From: CAVQBP01 sp963723205
GTDB lineage: Bacteria > Bacteroidota > Ignavibacteria > Ignavibacteriales > Ignavibacteriaceae
Assembly: GCA_963723205.1 (NCBI GenBank)
Contig: CAVRQC010000033.1
Location: 248,001 to 312,000 of the forward strand
Length of the DNA stretch: 64,000 bases
Direction: 5' to 3'
Positions 1-6,631 of the stretch are shown in pieces; within the stretch, counting starts at the first letter, position 1, and each line of letters opens with the position of its first letter. The notes beneath the pieces were generated by a model, which saw only the letters and a list, made by a program, of their open reading frames with translations, was not told the origin of the DNA and did not search any database. The translations under genes were made by a program, and so were the position numbers.

Positions 1-1040
1 TTTATAAGAAACGACCCGATATTAAAGCAATAGTTCATGCACATCCGCCGGCATTAGTATCTTTTAGTATTGTGAGGAGCTTACCGGATACAAATATAAT
101 TCCACAGGCAAAACGGGTTTGTGGAAAAGTTGGATATGCTCCTTATGCACTTCCCGGGAGTGATAAATTGGGTGAAAATATAGCCGAAACATTTGAGAAA
201 GGATATAATGTTGTTTTACTTGAAAATCATGGAGTTGCTATAGGCGGAACTGACTTATTAAATGCTTTTCATAGACTTGAAACTTTAGAATTTTGTGCTA
301 GAACAATAATTCAAGCAAAAAGAATTGGAGACTTTACAACATTAACCGAAGAACAAATTTCTTTCTTCGATCATCGCCAAAATGATTTACCTGAATTTGA
401 ATTAACTGAGCATAGCAGTCTGGAAAGAGAAATTAGAAGTCAAATAGTCGATATAGTTCATAGAGCTTGCGATAGAGATCTAATGATAAGTACTGAAGGT
501 GTTGCGTCTATACGTTATGACGGTAACGATTTTCTTATTACACCTTCCGGATTAGGAAGACGCACTATTGATATCGAAGATATAGTAATGATTAAAGATG
601 GTAAAAAAGAAAAAGGTAAAAATCCTAGTCGTTCAGTTTTGCTGCACCAGGCTATTTATAAACATAATCCCCGAATAAATTCTATTATTACTGCACAATC
701 TCCCAGTGTAACTGCTTATGCTGTCTCTAAAAATAATTTTGAAACACGAACTATTCCTGAAAGTTATGTTGTACTTAGAGATGTTCCTAAAATTGATTTC
801 GGATTTCAATATAGCAATCCGGAAAAAATTGCAAAAACTTTATCAAATAGTATTCATGTAATATTAATTCAAAATGATTGTTTACTTACAACGGGAAGAA
901 ATATTATGGAAGCATTTGATAGATTAGAAGTTGCAGAATTTAGTGCAGACTCTCTGATAAAATCAAAAATTCTCGGGGAATGTATAAAAATTAATAGTAA
1001 TCAAATTGAAGAATTAAACAAAAAATTTTCCCTATCATAA
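1..1040 (+). CDS. Class II aldolase/adducin family protein with two tandem domains, 5' end outside window
   Basis: The reading frame is open from base 3, so the gene begins before the window. The first domain carries the class II aldolase zinc signature: H-A-H-P-P-A near bases 36-53 and E-N-H-G-V near 226-240, matching the three metal histidines of fuculose-1-phosphate aldolase-type enzymes. A second copy of the fold follows from about base 420, but at the equivalent places it reads I-T-A-Q-S-P and I-Q-N-D-C, so its metal ligands are missing. By family the product would cleave or epimerise a phosphorylated sugar in the cytoplasm. The pectin/rhamnose neighbours suggest a deoxysugar product, but the substrate cannot be told. 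No signal peptide can be assessed. The second domain is probably structural or regulatory (inference). Confidence 0.8.
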   Translation, partial: YKKRPDIKAIVHAHPPALVSFSIVRSLPDTNIIPQAKRVCGKVGYAPYALPGSDKLGENIAETFEKGYNVVLLENHGVAIGGTDLLNAFHRLETLEFCARTIIQAKRIGDFTTLTEEQISFFDHRQNDLPEFELTEHSSLEREIRSQIVDIVHRACDRDLMISTEGVASIRYDGNDFLITPSGLGRRTIDIEDIVMIKDGKKEKGKNPSRSVLLHQAIYKHNPRINSIITAQSPSVTAYAVSKNNFETRTIPESYVVLRDVPKIDFGFQYSNPEKIAKTLSNSIHVILIQNDCLLTTGRNIMEAFDRLEVAEFSADSLIKSKILGECIKINSNQIEELNKKFSLS

Positions 1041-1133
1041 AACAAAAATCATATCAATTTAATTAATTCAATATTTCAATTTGATTTAATAATATCAACA
1101 ATAAATCCAACTTCTATAAACCAAACAAATAAA

Positions 1134-2780
1134 ATGTTAAAATTAAAATTTTTTACTTTCGTTATTTTCATAATTTTAAATACAGCTATATATTCACAGA
1201 TTTATGTTGCTACCGATGGAAACGATTCTACAAATACCGGAACAATTGATAAACCGTTCGGATCAATTCAAAAAGCGCAAGAATTAGCAAATCCCGGTGA
1301 TACAGTTTATATTCGTGGAGGGACTTATCACATTCGCGAAGATCAGATCTCCAAAGTAGTTTCAGGTCTATTTGCCTGCATAACCTATTTAGATAAAAGC
1401 GGAACAGAAGGTCATACAATTAAGTATTGGGCATACCCGGGAGAAGCACCTGTTTTCGATTTCTCTGCTGTAAAACCACAGGGTCAGCGTGTTGTAGGTA
1501 TTTATGTGATCGGCAGTTATATTCACCTAAAAGGTCTTGAAATGACCGGAATTCAGACCACGATTACCACCCACACCGAATCGTATTGTATCTATAGCAG
1601 GGGAAATTACAATATTTACGAAGAAATTAGCATGCATGATAATGTGGGGACAGGATTAAGACACTATAATGGGGGTCATAATTTGTTTTTAAATTGCGAT
1701 TCCTACAGAAATTGGGACAATGTTTCCGAGGATGGGAAAGGCGGCAATAACGACGGCTTCGGATGCCATCCAAACACTAATGGTGCGGGTAATGTATTTA
1801 AAGGATGCCGTGCCTGGTTTAATAGTGATGATGGTTTTGATATTATTAGATCAGGTTCAGCCGTTACGTTTGATAGCTGCTGGGCATTTGAAAATGGATA
1901 TTCTACTTCTTTTGAAAGTTTGGGAGACGGCAATGGATTTAAAGCCGGTGGATTTGCATATGATGACTCTAGTAAAATCCCAAGTACTATTCCCAGACAT
2001 ACTGTTGAATTTTGCATCGCAGTTAGAAATAAAGCAAATGGATTCTATGCTAACCATCATTTGGGGGGAAATAATTGGTATAATAATTCAGCATATCAAA
2101 ACGCAACTAATTTCAATATGTTAAACCGGCCAAGCCGCCAAGATGCAGTTAATATTGACGGCCCCGGCTATGATCATGTTCTTATAAACAACTTAGCTTA
2201 TAAACCTTACGGCTTTGGATCAAAAAATACGGCTAATATTGATACTTCCTTAAATACATTAGAGAATAATTCCTTTGATCTTCCAATCACTATAACGGCT
2301 TCCGACTTTGTTAGTCTAGACGAGTCTCAACTAACCGCACCTAGAAAACCCGATGGAAGTTTGCCGGATATTGATTTTATGCGGCCAGCTCGGGGCAGTA
2401 ATTTAATTGATGCCGGACTGGATATCGGTTTTTATTTCTCAGGCAATGCTCCAGATCTAGGTGCTAATGAAACTAATTACCCTACCGATGTTAAGACTAA
2501 TGAGATAATTAAACCTAACGATATATATCTGTATCAGAATTACCCTAATCCTTTTAATCCTGTTACAAATATCATCTTTGAAGTTCCATATACTGCAAAT
2601 GTTAATATTATAATTTATAATTCACTAGGTCAGAAAATAAATACACTTGTAAATGAATTAAAAAATAAAGGAACCTACAGAATTCAATTTAACGGAAGCT
2701 ATTTGCCAAGTGGAGTATATTTTTACAGATTAGATGTAAATAACAACTCAATTGTAAAGCAAATGTTATTGCTGAAATAA
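1134..2780 (+). CDS. Secreted PL9-type pectate lyase with T9SS sorting domain
   Basis: 548 residues. A signal peptide (about 1-21, ending Y-S-Q) is followed by a DUF1565-like start (Y-V-A-T-D-G-N-D) and a right-handed parallel beta-helix. Residues expected for PL9 are present: Asp207 in N-N-D-G-F, Asp232/Asp233/Asp236 in S-D-D-G-F-D (calcium site of Pel9A-type enzymes) and Lys270 in G-N-G-F-K-A-G-G (catalytic base). Residues from about 468 form a T9SS type A sorting domain opening Y-Q-N-Y-P-N-P-F-N-P and ending K-Q-M-L-L-L-K. The enzyme should cleave pectate or rhamnogalacturonan by beta-elimination at the cell surface or outside. It lies just upstream of rhamnose mutarotase, consistent with RG-I use. 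Exact polymer preference is not readable from sequence. Confidence 0.85.
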   Translation: MLKLKFFTFVIFIILNTAIYSQIYVATDGNDSTNTGTIDKPFGSIQKAQELANPGDTVYIRGGTYHIREDQISKVVSGLFACITYLDKSGTEGHTIKYWAYPGEAPVFDFSAVKPQGQRVVGIYVIGSYIHLKGLEMTGIQTTITTHTESYCIYSRGNYNIYEEISMHDNVGTGLRHYNGGHNLFLNCDSYRNWDNVSEDGKGGNNDGFGCHPNTNGAGNVFKGCRAWFNSDDGFDIIRSGSAVTFDSCWAFENGYSTSFESLGDGNGFKAGGFAYDDSSKIPSTIPRHTVEFCIAVRNKANGFYANHHLGGNNWYNNSAYQNATNFNMLNRPSRQDAVNIDGPGYDHVLINNLAYKPYGFGSKNTANIDTSLNTLENNSFDLPITITASDFVSLDESQLTAPRKPDGSLPDIDFMRPARGSNLIDAGLDIGFYFSGNAPDLGANETNYPTDVKTNEIIKPNDIYLYQNYPNPFNPVTNIIFEVPYTANVNIIIYNSLGQKINTLVNELKNKGTYRIQFNGSYLPSGVYFYRLDVNNNSIVKQMLLLK

Positions 2781-2818
2781 ATTTTTTGGAAATTTTCAGA
2801 AAAATAAGAGAAAGAAAA

Positions 2819-3139
2819 ATGCGAATTGCTTTTAAAATGAAATTATTTGAAAAAAATGCTGAGGAGTATAAAAAAAGACATAATCCGATTTGGCCCGAAT
2901 TAAAAGAAGTTTTAATAAATCATGGAGTTATTAGTTATTCAATTTTCTTAGATAAGGATACAAATGATTTATTTGGATATGCTGAAATTGAGGACATAAA
3001 AAAATGGGAAAAAATTTCAGAGACAGATGTTTGTAAAAAATGGTGGGATTATATGGCTCCGCTTATGGAAGTTAATGAAGATAAAAGTCCGGTATCAAAA
3101 GATTTACTGGAAGTATTTCATATCGATAAAAACAACTAA
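2819..3139 (+). CDS. rhaM: L-rhamnose mutarotase
   Basis: A 106-residue protein of the RhaM family, which interconverts alpha and beta anomers of L-rhamnose in the cytoplasm. Family signatures are K-R-H-N-P-I-W-P-E-L near the N-terminus (its histidine matches the catalytic His of E. coli RhaM), D-V-C-K-K-W-W-D-Y-M in the middle and S-P-V-S-K-D-L-L-E-V-F-H at the end. The frame could open at a TTG at 2786, but family members start M-x-R-x-A-F-x-M, so the ATG at 2819 is chosen; an AG-rich stretch precedes it. It directly follows the pectate lyase and marks rhamnose as a product of the locus. No rhamnose kinase or isomerase is in the window. Confidence 0.92.
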   Translation: MRIAFKMKLFEKNAEEYKKRHNPIWPELKEVLINHGVISYSIFLDKDTNDLFGYAEIEDIKKWEKISETDVCKKWWDYMAPLMEVNEDKSPVSKDLLEVFHIDKNN

Positions 3140-3187
3140 TTACAAGTTATAGATTGTAGTTTATTAGAATGGCGTTAAAAGGAAAAA

Positions 3188-4627
3188 ATGAAAATTAAGT
3201 TTGTTCAAATTAATATTCTAATCCCTCTTCTGATATTTACAATTTGTATCTCTGCTTTTGCTCAAATTCATTTACCTTCATTTATCTCAGACAATATGGT
3301 TCTTCAACAAAAATTTGAAGCCCCAATTTGGGGTTGGGCAAAGCCGGGAACTCATATTTCGATTACACCTAGCTGGAGTAATACAAATTATCAAACCTCG
3401 GCAGATTATAATGGAGATTGGTTTGTAAAGATCACAACACCATCTGCTGGCGGCCCTTATTCAATAATTATTAATAGTGATACCTTAAAAAATGTAATGA
3501 TTGGCGAAGTCTGGGTTTGTTCCGGACAATCGAATATGCAAAGAGCGATGTATAAGACTAATAATGCGGAAGAAGAAATTCAAAATGCAAATTATCCTGA
3601 CATTAGAATGTTTTATGCGGCAAGAGATAATGCAAGATCACCAAATAAAAATGTTTATGGTCAATGGGACGAATGTACACCCAAAGTAGATAGCACATTT
3701 AGTGCAGTTGCATATTACTTCGGCAGAGAATTGTATAAGAAACTTCATGTGCCTATCGGATTGCTTCATTTTAGCTGGGGAGGATCTACGGTACAAGCCT
3801 GGACAAATTCCGAAGTATTAAAAACAACTCCTGAAGGAAGATATTACCTGAAAAAATTTGAAGAAAAAATAAAAAATACACCACCAGGTGAACTTCCAAG
3901 AAATTATAGAGACCCCGGAGCAAATTTTTACGGATTGATAAAACCATTAATTCCCTATGGAATAAGAGGTGTAATTTGGTATCAAGGAGAAAATAATGTT
4001 TTCGAACACCAACTGTATAGAAATTCATTTGAGACTATGATCAAGGATTGGCGTGATGAATGGGGAGAGGGAGATTTTCCTTTTTATTATGTTCAGCTTG
4101 CTCCATACAATTATTCACAAAAATTAGTTGGTGCTGCTTTAAGAGATGCTCAAAGAAGAGCCATGGATATTAAAAACACGGGAATGGTAGTAACACTCGA
4201 TATAGGCAATACTGCTGATATACATCCCAAAGATAAATTGGATGTTGGTAAAAGGTTATCTCTTTGGGCATTAGCAAAAACTTATGGGAAAGACAATATA
4301 GTTTACAGTGGGCCGATTTATAAATCAATGAAAATTGAAGGTAATAAAATCAGAATTAGTTTTGATTATGTAGGAAGCGGACTTTATTGTAACGGAGATA
4401 AACTTACTTGTTTTATAATTGCTGGAAGTGATAGTGTCTTTCATCCGGCAAATGCTGTAATTGACAATAACACAATTCTTGTTTCATCAGATGAAGTAAA
4501 TAATCCTATAGCTGTTAGATTTGCATTTGAAAATGCAGATGAACCAAATTTATTCAACAGAGAAGGTTTGCCGGCATCAACTTTTAGAACAGATAACTGG
4601 AAAATAATTACAGAACCTAAACAATGA
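3188..4627 (+). CDS. Sialate O-acetylesterase-family carbohydrate esterase, exported
   Basis: 479 residues with an N-terminal signal peptide (about 1-26, ending A-F-A-Q). The SASA/SGNH signature is clear: G-E-V-W-V-C-S-G-Q-S-N-M with nucleophile Ser115, then G-V-I-W-Y-Q-G-E-N-N, and a C-terminal D-I-H-P-K-D-K block supplying the Asp/His pair. The preceding beta-sandwich (F-I-S-D-N-M-V-L-Q-Q ... I-W-G-W-A) is usual for this family in polysaccharide loci. Such enzymes remove O-acetyl groups from glycans; in this pectin context acetylated galacturonan or rhamnogalacturonan is the likely target (inference). An AAAAGGA stretch lies just upstream of the ATG. It sits between rhaM and the sulfatase in the same direction. 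Confidence 0.85.
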   Translation: MKIKFVQINILIPLLIFTICISAFAQIHLPSFISDNMVLQQKFEAPIWGWAKPGTHISITPSWSNTNYQTSADYNGDWFVKITTPSAGGPYSIIINSDTLKNVMIGEVWVCSGQSNMQRAMYKTNNAEEEIQNANYPDIRMFYAARDNARSPNKNVYGQWDECTPKVDSTFSAVAYYFGRELYKKLHVPIGLLHFSWGGSTVQAWTNSEVLKTTPEGRYYLKKFEEKIKNTPPGELPRNYRDPGANFYGLIKPLIPYGIRGVIWYQGENNVFEHQLYRNSFETMIKDWRDEWGEGDFPFYYVQLAPYNYSQKLVGAALRDAQRRAMDIKNTGMVVTLDIGNTADIHPKDKLDVGKRLSLWALAKTYGKDNIVYSGPIYKSMKIEGNKIRISFDYVGSGLYCNGDKLTCFIIAGSDSVFHPANAVIDNNTILVSSDEVNNPIAVRFAFENADEPNLFNREGLPASTFRTDNWKIITEPKQ

Positions 4628-4663
4628 TTTTTACTATTAAAAATTATTATATAAGATTAAAAG

Positions 4664-6052
4664 ATGTTTGAATTTTTGAAACGTTCATTTAGAAGAATAC
4701 AAATTATTATAATTGGTATACCTTTACTATTCCTTGTTAATTGTAAACAAGCAGTTAAAGATTATGGTAAAAGTTCAAAACCAAATATTGTATTATTTGT
4801 TGCAGACGATGCAGGATGGCATGATGTAGGTTACCACGGCTCGGAAATTAATACTCCGAATATTGATAAATTAGCTGAAACCGGCGTTGAATTAAATCAA
4901 TTTTATGTTTATCCAACGTGTTCTCCAAGTAGAGCTGCACTTTTAACCGGAAAATATGCTAGTCGGTTTGGAATAGAAAAACCGATTGCTATGAAGAGTA
5001 AACAGGTACTTCCTGAAAAAGTCGAAACACTACCTGAAGCATTGAAAAAAGAAGGATATCAAACAGCAATTACCGGGAAATGGCATTTAGGTTTGAGTCT
5101 GGAAAGTGGTCCAAGCCATTATGGATTTGATTATACCTATGGTTTTCTCCATGGTCAAATTGATCAGTATACTCACAGATATAAAAATGGTGATAGAACC
5201 TGGTATAGAAATAATAAATTTGTTGATGAGAAAGGTCATGCAACTGATCTTATAACTAATGAAGCAATTAAATATATTAAGTCTATTAGAGATAAATCAA
5301 AACCATTCTTTATTTATATTCCATACAGTGTACCGCATTACCCGCTTCAGGAAGAAAAAAAGTGGGTTGAGCCTTATAAAAGTCTAAGTATTGTTAATTC
5401 AAGGAAATTGTTTGATGCTTCAATGACTCATATGGATTATGCTATAGGTGAAATTATTCAAACCTTGAAAGATGGAAAATTACTTGATAATACGATAGTA
5501 ATATTTATTAGTGACAACGGCGGTCAAGAAAATTGGTACCCTGAGAAGGAGACAAATATTAAATTGTATAATGGGAAATTTGGTCCATATCCTAAATTAG
5601 GAGATAATTCGCCCTTAAAAGGTTATAAAGCAGAATTATATGAAGGCGGAATAAGAGTTCCTGCTGTCATATATTGGAAAGATCATTTAAAGCATAATAA
5701 AGTTGAACAGTTAATAAAAGTAACTGATTTATTTCCAACACTCACATCACTTGTCGATAGTTCTCTTACCCAAGGTTTAAATTTAGATGGTGAAAATATG
5801 TGGGATTTTATCTCAAATGAAAATAATGTAAGAGAAGGACGGGAACTTTATTTAAGAACCCCGGACCAATTTGCCTTAAGAAGGGGAGATTGGAAATTAA
5901 TTCATTTCGGTAGTACACTTGATGAAGGCAAGGAAGAAATGTTTAATATAAAAAATGATCCGAATGAAACGAAAAATGTTATGAAAGATTATCCTAAAGT
6001 TAGAAATGAGTTGTTCAAAGAACTTGAAAATCAAATTAAATTTGATCGGTGA
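4664..6052 (+). CDS. Sulfatase (S1 family) lipoprotein
   Basis: 462 residues. A lipoprotein signal ends in L-F-L-V-N-C with Cys27 as the lipidated residue. The sulfatase core follows: N-I-V-L-F-V-A-D-D-A-G-W with metal ligands Asp48/Asp49, and Y-P-T-C-S-P-S-R-A-A-L-L-T-G-K in which Cys86 would be converted to formylglycine and Arg90 is the usual partner. Later come G-K-W-H-L-G, P-H-Y-P and S-D-N-G-G, all typical. It should remove sulfate esters from a carbohydrate in the periplasm or at the outer membrane. It needs a formylglycine-generating enzyme that is not in the window. It is the only sulfatase here, so the substrate carries little or occasional sulfate; which sugar is unknown. Confidence 0.9.
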   Translation: MFEFLKRSFRRIQIIIIGIPLLFLVNCKQAVKDYGKSSKPNIVLFVADDAGWHDVGYHGSEINTPNIDKLAETGVELNQFYVYPTCSPSRAALLTGKYASRFGIEKPIAMKSKQVLPEKVETLPEALKKEGYQTAITGKWHLGLSLESGPSHYGFDYTYGFLHGQIDQYTHRYKNGDRTWYRNNKFVDEKGHATDLITNEAIKYIKSIRDKSKPFFIYIPYSVPHYPLQEEKKWVEPYKSLSIVNSRKLFDASMTHMDYAIGEIIQTLKDGKLLDNTIVIFISDNGGQENWYPEKETNIKLYNGKFGPYPKLGDNSPLKGYKAELYEGGIRVPAVIYWKDHLKHNKVEQLIKVTDLFPTLTSLVDSSLTQGLNLDGENMWDFISNENNVREGRELYLRTPDQFALRRGDWKLIHFGSTLDEGKEEMFNIKNDPNETKNVMKDYPKVRNELFKELENQIKFDR

Positions 6053-6211
6053 CGAAAATTATTAAAACATTTTGAACAAAATAATTCCTTCACAATACCA
6101 GAAAATTTTTCGATAAAAAGTCAGTAGATAGATTTATTTTAAGATAAGGATTTAAGATTAAATAAGGAAAAATCTTTCCGGTACGCAGTACACTTTGGAT
6201 TTAAAAAATAC

Positions 6212-6240
6212 TTGACATTACTTTAAATTTATGATAATTT
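6212..6240 (+). promoter_or_regulatory. Possible sigma-70-like promoter
   Basis: TTGACA at 6212-6217 and TAATTT at 6235-6240, 17 bases apart; GATAAT at 6233-6238 is an alternative -10. A transcript from here would have a leader of nearly 400 bases crossing both operator-like boxes before the receptor start. Ignavibacterial promoter rules are not certain, so this is weak. Confidence 0.25.
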
Positions 6241-6436
6241 ACATTTAAGCGGGTTAGTAATCATGGTTATATTATAGTTTATTTCAATTTAAAATTGAAA
6301 AGAATATTTAGTAAATTAAACTATTAAATAAAAAATATTTTTCCTCTAAAAAAATAAATTTTTTATCTATTAAAATTTTTAATTAATTCTGGGAATTAAA
6401 ATGAAATAAAATAGATAATTTTTTTTGACCACTTTT

Positions 6437-6450
6437 CTCAAACGTTTTCG
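6437..6450 (+). promoter_or_regulatory. LacI-family operator-like box, copy 1
   Basis: The 14-mer CTCAAACGTTTTCG sits around a central AACGTT and approximates the LacI/GalR-type palindrome CGAAAACGTTTTCG. The identical 14-mer recurs 77 bases downstream. LacI-family repressors commonly control sugar loci; none is encoded in this window. The binding role is inference. Confidence 0.5.
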
Positions 6451-6513
6451 TAAGGGTATAATAATCGTTCAAAGAGTTTTTCTAATATAAATAAGTTTAG
6501 GATGACACAGTTA

Positions 6514-6527
6514 CTCAAACGTTTTCG
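6514..6527 (+). promoter_or_regulatory. LacI-family operator-like box, copy 2
   Basis: This exact copy of the 14-mer at 6437 continues with AA, which makes the palindrome TCAAACGTTTTCGA slightly better. It lies 105 bases upstream of the receptor ATG. Centre-to-centre spacing of 77 bases is about seven helical turns, compatible with cooperative or looped repressor binding (inference). Confidence 0.5.
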
Positions 6528-6631
6528 AATAATTTAATAATTATTCAAAGAATGTTCTCTTAAAATATAAGTTTATCGAAGTCAATTTAATTGAGCCGTA
6601 AATAATTTTTAACAAAAACGGGATTAAAATT

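Larger units (their letters stand above)
6437..6575 (+). repeat. Imperfect tandem repeat carrying the operator-like boxes (two units, period 77)
   Basis: Unit 1 (6437-6499) and unit 2 (6514-6575) both begin with the identical 14-mer. They continue with similar text (ATAAT, then TTCAAAGA, then TTCT or TCTCT) and end ATAAGTTTA. The homology extends well past the operator core, so the region arose by local duplication rather than by two chance boxes. Confidence 0.6.
6053..6631. promoter_or_regulatory. Long AT-rich regulatory gap upstream of the TonB receptor
   Basis: A 579-base gap with no convincing gene. It contains a possible sigma-70-like promoter and a tandem repeat carrying two LacI-type operator-like boxes (listed separately). 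It is the longest apparently regulatory gap in the + strand pectin block, and it separates the lyase-rhaM-esterase-sulfatase group from the receptor unit. Confidence 0.55.

Noticed and set aside
1703..2124. Long open frames antisense to or overlapping the PL9 gene
   Set aside because: They are shadows of the beta-helix gene, with no start signals and no recognisable protein features.
2786..2818. TTG start for rhaM
   Set aside because: RhaM proteins begin a few residues before the A-F-x-M motif; the ATG at 2819 fits exactly.
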